Assembly: GCA_015680685.1 (NCBI GenBank)
Contig: MNCI01034009.1
Location: forward strand, 1,182,093-1,227,101
Length of the DNA: 45,009 nucleotides
Source: Gnetum montanum
Lineage: Eukaryota; Streptophyta; Gnetopsida; Gnetales; Gnetaceae
Reading direction: 5' to 3'
A program made the position numbers and the translations under genes. The notes beneath the pieces were generated by a model, which worked only from the letters and a program-made list of their open reading frames with translations, ran no database searches and had not been told where the DNA came from. Below are positions 1 to 11,062 of this stretch, one piece after another. Positions within the stretch are counted from its first letter, which is position 1. Each line of letters starts with the position of its first letter.

Positions 1-621
1 CTTGCTCTATTTCTAGTTTTCTTGTGGAACTATATCTCTCTCTGGGGAAAATTAGGAGTAGATTTGTGGAGTTGTGCTCAAATGTTTATGCAAAATTTTA
101 TTTGTTACAAGCAGGTATTATAGGGACCGCGTAGACTAGGTAGTTTGAACAAAATAGGAAACTTTAAATAACTCACAGTATTGGACAAAGTTGGCTGAAT
201 CTCTTTAAAGTAAAGTCATTTGTAGTTCACACACAACGAAATTGTCACATTTCATACAACCGCACGCCGCAACAACACACACACATACTCACATTAACTA
301 CTGAGTTTATTTGGAGGTATCTGGGCCTTGGTGTAGCTAGAGACCAGCAGGCACCTAAATCCTGTTCGAGGACACTCGTTGGCGGTTGCGTCCCAAACGG
401 TCGCCAACAACTAGAAAATAATCTATCTTTGGAGGGATCAAATTGCCAGAGTTTAGCTATAATCTAACCTATGTTGTGAAACAAGGGAGAGTTGCTTCTT
501 AATTATAGACATTGCGATGGACTGCGATATCGCGTACGTGATATCGTTGGGGATGCGATATCGCGGCGGACACGATATTGCGTACTCGATATCACGGCCC
601 ATGCGATATCGCATCCCATCA
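1..621 (-). repeat. Partial LTR of a Ty3/gypsy-type element, truncated by the window start
   Basis: Read on the minus strand, this begins TGATGGGATGCGATATCGC at 621 and passes through several GATATC-centred palindromes (about 500-615). A TATA-like TCTATAATTAAG and a purine/CT-rich leader follow, then a stretch (about 425-460) that closely matches the leader of the LTR at 44527 (both hold CTCTGGCA, then TTTGATCCCTCC). This shared order (palindrome modules, TATA, leader) identifies an LTR of the same broad family in opposite orientation. The R/U5 part is more diverged, and its end lies left of the window. Whether it is a solo LTR or belongs to an element outside the window cannot be seen. Confidence 0.6.
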
Positions 622-760
622 ATAGAGATCCAAAACCCTATAAATCTTTTGATTCACCTCCTAGTTATTTCCCACAAGGATATGTAGTCTTTTGGATGTT
701 TCCCCATCGAAAACACCATGTTGGGGCTTTTTTCCTCACTGTTTAAGACATCTTTGGCTT
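622..760. other. Anonymous flank between a partial LTR and element A
   Basis: This short stretch continues on the far side of element A at 10639. It holds a plus-strand CCTATAAATC and one GACATCT motif of the type repeated at 10645-10800. No coding sequence is recognisable. Confidence 0.4.
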
Positions 761-1568
761 TGATGAGTGGTTAGGTATCCCTATGCCCAACCATATGAAT
801 CACTAAGGTGTTATGTGTGATCCGGTCGAATTCTATGGACCTATAGTTATTTAGTACACTAGCTCTTCTAGGAAGTGAAATGGGTGTTATGAATGTTCGT
901 TGTCTTCCCAATTACACTTCAAGGGTATGCTTTAAGTGTAATTGAGGTATATGACTTTTCTTATTTCTATGTTTTATACATTTGATCACCTACAACATGA
1001 ATGACGAGTAGAGTAATGTAAAATCTAATTCATTATTTCCTATCTAACTTAATACAAGTAACCATTCCACTTTCCTAAACACATATAGCACTGCTAGGCT
1101 ACCAAACGTTAAGCATTGTTAGGTTACCAAGTACTATATGTATGCTCGAAGTGGTTGTGCTTGTGTTCGTTAACTGCTGGGAATAAATTGTTGAATTTAA
1201 ATGCATTAAAGTAAAGAGCATAAAAGTAAAGTGCATTAAAGAAAATATCAATCTATTCTCAGTGCTACAAGGATTGTCAAAAGAGCTCATTTTATTCCCA
1301 TCACATTGCTACGCTTAGGTACATCAATGCTTAAACAAAGAACTGTACACACTTAGACTCCTTTTGCGGGCACTTAGAAAATATTGTAACTCTGAGGAAA
1401 ATAAATGGAAAGAGCTTTGCTACTTTGACTAAAAAATAACTTCAAATTTGACTCAAAACAGGAGCCCATGCACTATATTTATAGGCCAGGATATATGCCT
1501 CAACATCAGATACCCAACATTGGATCCAGACCCCAACATTGTGGCCACTAGAAAACAATGATTCATCA
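761..1568 (-). repeat. 3' LTR of element A
   Basis: The LTR is about 808 bp, bounded by TGATGA at 761 and TTCATCA at 1568 (plus strand). The TATA box lies at 1476-1483 as TATTTATA, TATAAATA on the minus strand. It aligns along its length with 9815-10638, but its U3 lacks roughly 40 bp of short repeats that the other copy keeps. Confidence 0.9.
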
Positions 1569-1585
1569 TACCCCCACGACTAAAT
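1569..1585 (-). other. Polypurine tract of element A
   Basis: On the minus strand, TTTAGTCGTGGGGGTA directly precedes the 3' LTR. The same GGGGGTA-then-TG junction precedes the 3' LTRs of elements B and C, which supports plus-strand priming at this site. Confidence 0.75.
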
Positions 1586-3530
1586 GAAAATTCGTCCTCG
1601 AGTGAGGATGAGGAGGAAGAAGTTCAATACAACATAATATATTGGGTAGGTATGGGATTATTGACTAACTCAAATGGGACAACAGACTTTGAGTTCCCAA
1701 GTGTATGGAATTACAATTTTTACAACATTGGATGTTCATGATAAGAGAAGTGAACACCTTGGATAACATTGACATCCAACACCTCTTGGCAGTAAAAGAA
1801 TGAGAGAGAGAAGAGATCCAATGATCACAAATAGTCCTCATTGTATGGTACTATTGTATCATCCTTGGTGAAGATAGTCCTACTTTCAGTCCATGCTTCC
1901 CACTGCAATCATAACAAAATCATGAATTAGTATGCAATGTGTAACACATAGTGGTTAAATGCCTCGTCTCATCAATGGCTACACTCGGCTAGGTTGTGAT
2001 TATGGTAAATTAATGCCTTGAGTAGTGTTAGCAAGAAGGCTGACAAAATAGGGTAAATTAGATAAGCAGTCCATTAAATCGAAAAAGTTTGACATAAGGA
2101 AATATTCGAAGAGGGTGTAAGATTTAACAATAATAGAAAGAAAAGTTCATTGAAAAATGTTGTGAAGATGTGCACAATTGGATGTCATTAATGGGGTAAA
2201 AAAAAGAATTTAATTGTAAAAGTGTCTAAGGGTAAAGAACGTAACTAATCCAACCAAAAGATATGCAAGTGGATCCTCCCCAAAGCAAGCACAAGCCTTT
2301 TGTGCCTTTGCAGAACTTCAAACCAAAGAGTCTATGGGCTCTGTGGATGATTAATGGTAGTAAAAGGTTAAGTATGAAAACTCGGAAGAAACTAACTAAG
2401 AATTCTGACACATAAAACTAGGACATTGAACCAAAACATGAAACTAGCAGTGAGGTGAGACATGGAAAGCATAGATGGATGAGAGAGAAAGTGGAATGGA
2501 GTTTCTAACTATGGTCACATGAAGTCCCTTGTGGATTTGTGGTTAAATGACTTGATAGGATCCATCCTTAGTCCAAACCAAAACCAACCACGTTTAATGA
2601 CTTTGCATCAACATTCTAAGACCAATCCATCCCCTGAGATACAAGAATGCTCCCACAAAACAACCACCATTCCTTATTAGAGAAGAAGTAGGAAGTGAGG
2701 AAGGCATTAGTTAGAGGGGACTAGTTCTATAACCAATGCTTGTAGCCCGTTTATTCTATCTAAGGGGTGTGCTGTGAATTCCCATTATTTTGATTTGTTT
2801 TGTTTTTGTTTTTGAAATGGAAACCACACCATGCAAAGACACATGCAGTTATTTTGTCCAAGGGGTGTGCTTTAAATACTCATCATTTTTTTAATGAAAA
2901 CCACACATTCAAGGACTTATTCAACTTCCTTTTATTGGATGACATAGAATGGTAAGAAGTCCATGAAAACACACATGCATCCAAGTAAATTGAAAAGCAC
3001 AAAGAATACCGAATCCCCTTGAAGCCACACCCTATTCAAACCTTTGAATCCTTCACAAACCAAAAACTACCAAAGTCACAAATTTATTAAAGTTTTATTA
3101 ATGAAAAAGGGATTGCATGTTTCCAAAACAAGGAAAATCATAGAGTTTGAGGATGGGTTGCTGTTGTGGACTCACTACATGTTGCATGAAAAAGAAACCA
3201 TGTCCTAATTATCTATAATGAAATTCAAAGCTATAAACTAGACATCAACAATAAGATAACAAAAATACATACACCATCAAGTAACACATTACCAATGTAC
3301 CTCGCACTTATTAAGAAAAATTTAGAAAATCACATAAAAGAAAATATAAAAGAAAGTGTAAAATATTCAGGAAATAGCAAATGTACTAACAATGTGTAAA
3401 AAAAATTAGAAAACATTAATAATAATAAAACAAAAAGATGTAAAATAAAGAATGTGCAAAACAAAAAGTTGTAAAACAAAATAGGTGAAAAACTGAGTTG
3501 CTTGTATGGTTAGCATGAGTGGCCATCTCC
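1586..3530 (-). other. Spacer between integrase and polypurine tract of element A
   Basis: About 1.9 kb without recognisable protein similarity in either strand. Athila/Tat-type elements may carry an extra ORF or a long non-coding region here. I see only A-rich, low-complexity sequence (notably 3240-3490) and short chance ORFs. An env-like reading frame cannot be supported. Confidence 0.5.
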
Positions 3531-3539
3531 CCCACGACT

Positions 3540-4720
3540 AAGTTGAAAAGAGGAGATCTGAAATACAAAGCATGGTTGTCCATCCGATGATGCTTTTGTT
3601 GTGTTAGCTAGCATATGCTCATGGAAGGGTTTGATTTGTTGAAGGTTGACTAACTATTTTTTGTTTGGGCTCTCACATTTGTAGATCATCATGGCCCTAG
3701 AAGTAAAAGTCTTGTAAATGATGTAAGGTCTTTCTCACAATGTTTGAAATTTAGTTCTTTGATGTAAGGTCTTTTTGTTATAGGCCTTGTGCAACTCATT
3801 AGATGATAGGGCTACTAATCAATGTTTGTCTAGCAAGTTGAGATTTATCAGTCATTCTTTTTGGGCTAAACTCAAGTCAAGGTCAAGGTCACAAATTGTT
3901 GAAAGTGTACAAAGCTCAAATTGAATAGGAAGTGTTGGTAATTTCCCATGCACAAGCTCATAAGGAGAGTAGCCTATAAGAATTTTCCATGTTGAGTAGT
4001 AGGCCCAAAGGGCATCGTTGAGTTTTGTGCTCCAATCTTTCCTATACTTGCTAAAAGTTTTTGTTAGTATCCTTGTGATTTCTCTATTAGTAACCTCAAC
4101 CTAACGATTAGCTTGGGGATGGTAAGGTGTTGTGATTTTATGTCCGACCCCCAAGCGTTGTGTGAGTTTTTGAAACGTAGTACCTATAAAGTGAGTTCCA
4201 TTGTCAAAAATTAATGCACGTGGCATACCAAACTTGTTTACAACATTTTTTTATACAAATCGAGTAGCAATAGAAGATGTATAGTCCATGACGGCTACTA
4301 CTTTTGTCCATTTCATACAATAGTCAATAGCAACTATGATGTACACCTTTTCATTTGACATGGGTGTGATGGGACCCATGAAATCAATGCCCAAGATGTC
4401 AGAGGATTCCAGTGGTTGAATTCATTATTGAGGTTTCGCCATTCCAATAGTCATTCCACCATCTTGTTGGCATCATTCACAAGAGTGGATGTAATGGTGA
4501 GCATCATTGAAGAATGTTGGCCAATAGTACCTTGCCATCAAGATTTTAGTGGCCATGCATCTCTTAGCATAGTGTCCACAACAAGGACCTTCATGAGCAT
4601 CTTGGAGAACATGTAATTGATTAACATTAGGGAAATACTAATGAACCATGTCATCGATGCACACCTTGTAGAGGTGTCCATGGATCTCCATGAAGTGCTT
4701 TACCTAGTTAAGAAACTACT
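3540..4720 (-). pseudogene. Integrase region of element A pol (degenerate)
   Basis: This is the Ty3/gypsy integrase, which would insert the cDNA into the host chromosome. On the minus strand a zinc-finger region (His pair near 4560-4590, CxxC near 4455) precedes the DDE core. The first Asp lies in GIDFMGPI (about 4375-4400), the second in FDNGTHF (about 4195-4215), and the Glu in VEVTNRE (about 4085-4105), after YHPQAN. All three acidic residues are present. The frame is interrupted by several stops of the CAA/CAG/CGA-to-stop kind, for example directly before VEVTNRE. Past the core the C-terminal region fades into the spacer and no clear chromodomain is seen. Confidence 0.85.
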
Positions 4721-4889
4721 ATTTCTTTCAGTGGTCAAACCCTTGTGGCATCTCCTGATTAAGAAGATAGGTGAGAATTTCATCATACCATTTTGGCTCA
4801 TTAGGCATTTATTCAATTATAGCCCCAGGAAAGAAGATTTCATCAAGAAACATTTCAAATAACAGAGCTTCTTCCTCTTTGTCATTCCA

Positions 4890-6200
4890 TCGCAATCGAG
4901 ACAAGTGATCAATGACCACATTCTTAGTGTCCTTTCGATCTACCATCATAAGATTGAATTCCTACAAGATCACTAGCCACTGTATGACATGAGGACTTAC
5001 CATTGGCTTGTTCATCAGGAAGTGGATGGCATTACGATCTATGTGCACAAACACCTTGTATCCAAGCACATAATGTCAAAACTTCTCTAGAGCAAACACC
5101 ACTACCATCAATTCTTTATCTGTGGTGATGTAGTTTACTTGTACACCCACAATGCTTTGGCTAGCATAGTAGATGTAATATAGACGTTTCTTGTCATATA
5201 ACTACATCAACACAACTCCCAAGGCATAATTCGATACATTTATCATAATATGAAATGGTCTGGACCAATCAGGTGCTTGTAGGATTGGAGTTTCTACAAG
5301 CTTCTCTTTTAGTTGCTAGAATGCTTTCTCACATTCTACGGTCCAGACAAAGGAAGCATCTTTCTTTGTTAGCTCCACCAATGATTTTTTGATCTTAGAG
5401 AAATTCTCTATGAATCGTCGGTAGTAGCCAATATGTCCAAGGAATGACCAAACATGTTTAATAGTTTCTAGTTGGCAAGTTATTCCTTAGATGACCCTTA
5501 TTTTATTTGATCCACCTCAATTCTTGCTCATGATATCCTATGCCCCAGGACAATGCCCTCCTAGACCATGAGGTGACTTTTCTACCAATTGAGCCACAAG
5601 TTAGTTTTAACACATTGTTTCAGCACTTGCTTAAGGTCGTCTAGGGCTTGCTCAAATGTAGCTCCATTGGTGAAGAAGTCATCCATGAAGACTTCCACAC
5701 CACTATCAATCTGTTGTTGAAAAATGCTCATGACCAAGCATTAGAATGTGCCAGGAGCATTGCATAGACCAAATGGCATCTTACGATATGCAAATGTATC
5801 CCAGGAACTCATGAATGTTGTCTTTGCATGGTCTTCTAATGCAATTTGAATTTGGTTATAGCCATTATAACCATCTAGAAAGCTATAGTAGTAATGCCTA
5901 CATATGGTTTCAAGCACCTAGTCAACAAATGGCAATGGAAAATGATCCTTGAATGTTGCCATATTCAGTAATCTAAAATTGATGTAGACTTGCCACTTGC
6001 CATCTTTCTTTGGCATAATTACAAGTGGGCTAATGTAGTCACTATCCACAATAGGATAAATGAACTTTTCCTTGAGGAGTTACTCATTTATCTCCTTGAT
6101 GATTTGCTTTAGTTTGGGGTTCAATTGCCTCTGTGGCTATCATTTTGGCTTCATGGCTAGGTTGGTGTAAATGCGATGCTAGCATATCTTAGGATCAATC
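4890..6200 (-). pseudogene. Reverse transcriptase and RNase H region of element A pol (degenerate)
   Basis: The minus-strand translation shows the Ty3/gypsy RT signature in order: SPLVIMPKKDGKW (about 5985-6030), FPLPF, the KMPFGLCNAPGTF block (about 5755-5790) and the catalytic FMDDF at 5675-5689, which keeps both Asp residues. RNase H follows, recognisable by ITTDKELMVVVFALEKF (about 5080-5130) and DHLSRLRW (about 4890-4915) at its end. RT would copy the genomic RNA and RNase H would degrade it. Stops interrupt the frame repeatedly, so no functional enzyme can be made. No full-length open frame exists. Confidence 0.9.
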
Positions 6201-6739
6201 CTTGTGAGTTCAATATATGACCAAGCAAAAGCTTCTGACCATTTTTCAGCTACCTTCAACAACATCTTTTTCTACTCTAAAGCAAGATTGGCTTGGATCA
6301 TAACCAACTTCTCATTTTTCAAAAACACATATTCCATTCCAGCTAGTAGTGTTTTCAGTTTGAGGGGCCCTTGTTTAAACTTTTCAAGAATTTCCAAATC
6401 TTCCCAGTGAGTATCATCATTTGTATCATCAAAAAGTTGGTGATGAACCTACTCTAGTTCATCCATGCTTCTGACATATCCACATGTCAGGCTCTCAATT
6501 GGTTCCATGCAAAGTGTGTTGCTTTTAGAATCAGTGGTTAGCCATTAGGTGCCCTCCTGTTAAACACCTTTGAATTTCTACTTCTAGTGCATGCTACTTG
6601 CATGTAGAGATAGATGCTTGCTTTATGGTCCAAAGTTTCTACACATAATTACAACCGATATCGCTATATGCAATGCATGGAACTCTCTTTTTCTCGATCT
6701 TTCTGAATGCATTTTCTTTAGATATTTCCAAGAAAAGAT

Positions 6740-7110
6740 CTTAGATTCCCATTCTTGCATTGATGGTGCTTAGCCACGTCCTTCCCATGATGATTGGGAA
6801 ATCCCCTTTGCAATTCTCCACTTTGATTACCAGGAAATTGGTAGGATAATACCACCCACAGACAGCGATGACAATGTCTTCTACCAATCCCAATGGAACA
6901 GTGATGGATTGGTCTGCCAATTCTAATCTTATGTTGCTCTTCTTCAAAGGAGGTAGGTTCTAGGTAGTGTACATCTCATGAGAAATGAAATTAATACTAG
7001 AACCTAAATTGAGAAGATCCTTGCATGGTTCATTTCAAGCAATCTACAAATAAATTAGAAGACTTCCAAGATCAGCTAATTTCCTAGGAAGGTTTCCTAC
7101 ACAGATCCAA
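6740..7110 (-). pseudogene. Retroviral-type aspartic protease region of element A
   Basis: The best-kept segment is an open stretch at 6741-6947 (minus strand), whose pattern LADQSITVPLGLVEDIVI, then FLVIKV, then PIIMGRTWLST is the second half of a plant gypsy protease. Upstream, the catalytic loop reads NLGSSIN (codons ending near 7010), where plant gypsy elements have DLGSSIN or DLGASIN. The catalytic Asp is therefore Asn, a single G-to-A change (codon at 7008-7010). A stop separates the loop from the rest. The protease would have cut the gag-pol polyprotein. Confidence 0.85.
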
Positions 7111-7739
7111 TTAGACACAGTATGAGTGAGCATTACAGTATGGATCTTGGGTAGAGTTTGATTTCAAGGGGACTCAAAGGTTTTTTGGATACAAAGGGAG
7201 TTGCAAGAGTAAGATGGTTAATTGCATGTGTATAAGAGGGCTTAGGTGGACTATGATGTCGAAAGAAAGGTCTTTTCTTTGATTGGGCATTTGACCCCTC
7301 CAATTGATGATTTGGCTGCATATTAATAGCCCTCATAGCATTGCGTTGTTATGGTTGGGTTGGTAGTTCACCCTGCATAGGTGGAGGAGGTGGTAGCTAT
7401 GCAACTAGAGGAGGAGTATGTGCAGGGATAAGATGAGGATAAGGGTACGAAGTGGTATTCCTTCTTTCATGCAATGAATGAGCTTGATAATAATTCAAAG
7501 GGTGGTAGTGAGGCTAGAAATTAGAAACATGACTAGAAGAGTCATGTGGAGACATGGGTTGTTGAATGTAGTAACCATATAGATCAGGATACTAGTAAGG
7601 TTTTTATTACCTTGGCAGTGCTAATGCCCATGAATGTGGTTATTGCCACTATTGATACTGCTCATAAGGTTGCAGTGAAGCTCCACTTGGATAATATTTT
7701 TGTTGTTGATGGAACTGCTTGAAATTACCTTGAGGATAA

Positions 7740-9683
7740 GGTAGTCTTCTAGATTTTTACCTTTGTGTAAGTCATGGATTTAAGGCATACACCCCAGACT
7801 CCTATAGATGTGACACAACAGGGCAACATCTCTTAGCATGTTCATAGTGACAAACATCACACCCATGATCATCATCTAATTTAGTGTCCACAACCTCTTC
7901 TATTGTAGCAATCTTGCCCTTACTTTTATGATAGGCACATTTAGCTTCTTTGCACCTCCTTCACTCACAATCGCTACCTTGTTCTTTGGACTCCTCAACA
8001 ATTTTGAAAATAGCTTAGAATCAATTATCCATTGAGTCCCATAATTGATCAACCTTGGTCATAAGTTCATATTGGAATTTTTGAAGTAGCAAGGTTTTCT
8101 TATTCACCCCTTCATCAAATATGGACTCGTCCTCACTGTCACAAAATCGAGCCTCCCTTTTGCGAATGGAAGGATCATAGTTATACTCTTCTGCACTTTC
8201 TCTTTTTCATAGTTCACCCTCTTCTTTAGCTACCTACTTTATTAATATTTGTATCTAATGGACACTTAATTCTAATAATTGCCCTTGGGAATAGACACTA
8301 AGGATTCTCCTCATTTCTAATCAAAGCTTGTCTACTATGTGGCAAAGTTAAAATCTAGTTAAGAATAACCATGGCCCAAACATTTGTGCATTAAGGCTAG
8401 TATTGACCAATGGCAGCATCCAAGGGTTTGTGTGTTTCTTGTTTCCATCCTTGAATTTGCTTCCTTAAGTTGGACACCCTAGAGTACATTTGATATTTAT
8501 CATTAAACAATTCCAGCATAGTACTCCACTGTCTGATAGATTTTAGCTCTAAGAACTAGTACTAGTTTTCTACTTCTTTGATGAGTGTCATGGGAAACAA
8601 CTTCAATTTCTACCACTTGTTCTCTATGTTCTGCAAGGCACATGCATCCTAGAAATCTTGAAGATGGTTGTGTGGATTAGCTTTATATCCCCCTTCAAAT
8701 CAAGGAATGTTGTTCATGTATAACTATTTAATCCAACTATCTTTCACATGCCTTGTTGGAATTCTTACTACCTCTGTGATATTAAGCATACTCCAGGTAG
8801 CAAGTAGAGGCTCATCAAGGCTTTGATCATGGGACCTATAATGCCCTCTACTACCCCTTCATTCATGATGATGTTCCTCTCTTAAATGTCTTTGCCCTTG
8901 ATCTTGTCTTTCTTGATGATCCCCTCGATCATTTTGGTCACGTCGATCATTTTTTTCATTTCAGTCACCTCCATCTTGGTCTTGCCTTCTGTAGTCACGG
9001 TCAGAGTCAAAAGAAGAAGAAGATAATGAAGGGGAAGAGGAAGAAGAACTAGCACCATCACAGTGCCTACTACCACCTCTTCAATGAATATGAACACAAT
9101 CTTGATCTTGCTTTTTGTCTGCATCCTTGCCTTGACTTATCCTTCTGGATCCTTCTTTCTCATTGGATCCCTTGTTACCAAAACTAGGATTATAAATTAT
9201 GGATTACAAGTTCTAGTTTTGACCTCCATCACTGAAGTCAAAGAAAGGAGTTTCATTGAATGGAAAAGCCCCATATAAGGATTCCCCACTAGCTTGTTGG
9301 TACAATAGGAATGAAGAATAGTTAAGTCCTTTTCCCTACAAAAATTCATAGCATTGTTCTAGTTGTCGATCCTACAAACATTGTGCTTTGGTGGGATGAT
9401 AATCCCTAGCATCAGTATCTTCCATAATATACTTTGCATGGTGGTCTTGGAAGCCACATAAGATAAACATTTGGTAGAGCATTGTAGGAACAACTTGATT
9501 GGGCAGCAACACAATGTTGCCTTCCATGTCACACCACCATAGTTGTTCATCTTAGTGTAGGATGAAGATGAAGTTCGGTACATACTCATTAGGATGAGTA
9601 TATACAATTCGATATTGTTGAGGTACTATCTGATAAGTTTTATCAGACTTGGATGGGGAATCGCTCCTATGAGAAGAAGACAT
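7740..9683 (-). pseudogene. gag region of element A (degenerate)
   Basis: The start is set at the ATG at 9683 (minus strand, reading MSSSHRSDSPSK) because the gag of element B begins in the same way (12740) and both share the TYTHP-like HP(N/D)EYVP and the C-D-M-(E/K)-GNIVL segments. The capsid-like core lies at about 8500-8900. A cysteine cluster C-x2-C-x3-H-x3-C (CDVCHYEHAKRC, about 7825-7865) takes the place of a zinc knuckle. It recurs in element B as CDICQYEHLKRC. Gag would form the virus-like particle. Stops and indels occur throughout. A proline-rich linker (7130-7740) joins it to the protease. Confidence 0.8.
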
Positions 9684-9795
9684 TTTTAGTTAGCGAAATA
9701 AAAATCACAGTGTGCTTCTGAATATTTGTTGTAGTAATTGTAAGATAAGATATGACTCTAAGGTTCATTCCAATGAGTTAAATACTTTCACTAGG

Positions 9796-9814
9796 TCCTC
9801 GATAATGGCACCAA
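9796..9814 (-). other. Primer-binding site of element A
   Basis: Immediately inside the 5' LTR the minus strand reads TTGGTGCCATTATCGAG. Many Tat/Athila elements carry TGGCGCCGTTG-type sites. The differences here are those expected from CpG decay. The tRNA identity is inferred, not proven. Confidence 0.65.
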
Positions 9815-10638
9815 TGATGAGCGGCTAGGTATCCCTACGCCCAACCATACGAATCACTGAGGTGTTACGCGTGATCCAGTCGAATTTCGTGGACCTATAG
9901 TTATCTAGAACACTAGCTCTTCTAGGAAGTGAAATGGGTGTTGCAAATGTTCATTGTCTTTCCAATTACACTTGTGAGGCTCAAAGGTATGGTTTAAGTG
10001 TAATTAAGGTATGGTTTTATAGATTTGATCGCCTACAACAAGAATGAAGAGTAGAGTAATGTAAAATCTAATTCATTAGTGCCTATCTAGCCTAACACAA
10101 GTAATCATTTCACTTTCCTGAACACATATAGCACTGTTGGGCTACCAAATGTTAAGCATCACTGGGTTATCAAGTACTATATGTATGATCGAAGTAGGCA
10201 TGCTCGTGTTCATTAACTATTGGGAATAAATTGCTCAATTTAGATGCATTAAAGTAAAGTGCATTAAAGAAAATATCAATCTATTCTTAGTGCTACAAGG
10301 ATTGTCAAAAGAGTTCATTTTATTCCCATCACACTACTGTGCTTAGGTACATCAGTGTTTAGACAAAGAATTGTACACACTTAGACTTCTTTTGCAGGCA
10401 CTCAGAAAATATTATGACTCTAAGGAAAATAAATGGTAAGAGCTTCGCTACTCTAACTGAAAACTAACTTTAAAATTGACTCAAAATGGGAGCCTAGGCA
10501 CTATATTTATAAGCCAAGATATATGCCCCAATGTTAGATACCCAACGTTGGATCTAGACCCTGACACCATGTACACGATGTGGCGGCCCAGACGTTGTGT
10601 ACTCGATGTCGCGGCCACTAGAAAATGATGATTCATCA
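9815..10638 (-). repeat. 5' LTR of element A
   Basis: This LTR is about 824 bp, from TGATGAGCGG at 9815 to GATTCATCA at 10638 (plus-strand view). The TATA box is at 10504-10511. The U3 upstream of it (10555-10620) keeps two imperfect copies of a module containing GTACACGATGT and GTACTCGATGT, each followed by GGC-rich sequence; these are largely missing from the other LTR. Confidence 0.9.
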
Positions 10639-11062
10639 AGCTTTGTTGGGACATCTACTGCAAAAACCCAACTCTCGTATAAGACATCTACTATTTTTTT
10701 GAGACACCTCATTTGGGCCCAAGATGTCTCATGCATAATGGAGACATCCCATCTAAGACATCTCAAGTTCTCGTGACATGTCTCACTTACAAGTGTTAAA
10801 CACAAATATGCTCATTTTGATGCCTAGAACATCTAGATGCCTCCAAACAAGTCCCCATAGACCCTAGAACCCCCTACACTCATCAAAATGAGTCTGAAAC
10901 ATCCTAAATTATGCCAAAACATCCAAGAGTCATCATCAACAAGATCAAAATAAGAAGACACACAAAAGCAGGATACACTCATCTGGGTCTTCTTCAAACA
11001 CAAAAGTTGCAAAAACAACTTGTAGGATAAGCATGAGAGTATCAAAAGAGGTGTTTCTACAC
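10639..11062. other. Anonymous flank with repeated GACATCT/GATGTCTC motifs
   Basis: This is the sequence into which element A inserted (it continues from 760). At 10645-10800 the motif (A/G)GACATC and its reverse complement GATGTC(T/C) recur at least seven times in both orientations, like the palindromic modules in the LTR U3 regions nearby. No coding similarity was recognised, and the minus-strand ORFs at 10554-11045 look like chance. Confidence 0.4.

Larger units (their letters stand above)
761..10638 (-). mobile_element. Element A: complete, degenerate Ty3/gypsy LTR retrotransposon
   Basis: This 9.9-kb element reads on the minus strand and contains all canonical parts in order: 5' LTR (9815-10638), primer-binding site, gag, aspartic protease, RT, RNase H, integrase, a 1.9-kb spacer, polypurine tract and 3' LTR (761-1568). 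Both LTRs begin TGATGAATC and end TCATCA. The flanking 5-mers are GGCTT (756-760) and AGCTT (10639-10643), a target duplication with one G/A difference. Domain order PR-RT-RH-INT is that of Ty3/gypsy. The PBS style and the lack of an obvious chromodomain favour the Tat/Athila branch, but that is inferred from motifs only. Every domain is broken by stops and frameshifts, so the copy is inactive. LTR divergence is substantial, so the insertion is old. Confidence 0.9.

Noticed and set aside
1-621. CRISPR-like or tandem array because of the repeated GCGATATCGC
   Set aside because: Spacing is irregular, units are under 15 bp, and the context is an LTR U3 region in plant DNA.
622-660. Plus-strand TATA box CCTATAAATC as the promoter of the LTR at 1-621
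   Set aside because: That LTR reads on the minus strand: its own TATA and leader match the LTR at 44527 in that orientation.
2226-2411. Small hydrophobic ORF on the minus strand as an env remnant
   Set aside because: It is short, has no supporting flanking frame and no recognisable motif.
8882-9278. ORFs at 8882-9124 (minus) and 9063-9278 (plus) as separate genes
   Set aside because: They lie within the decayed gag of element A in other frames, over an acidic/serine-rich repeat.
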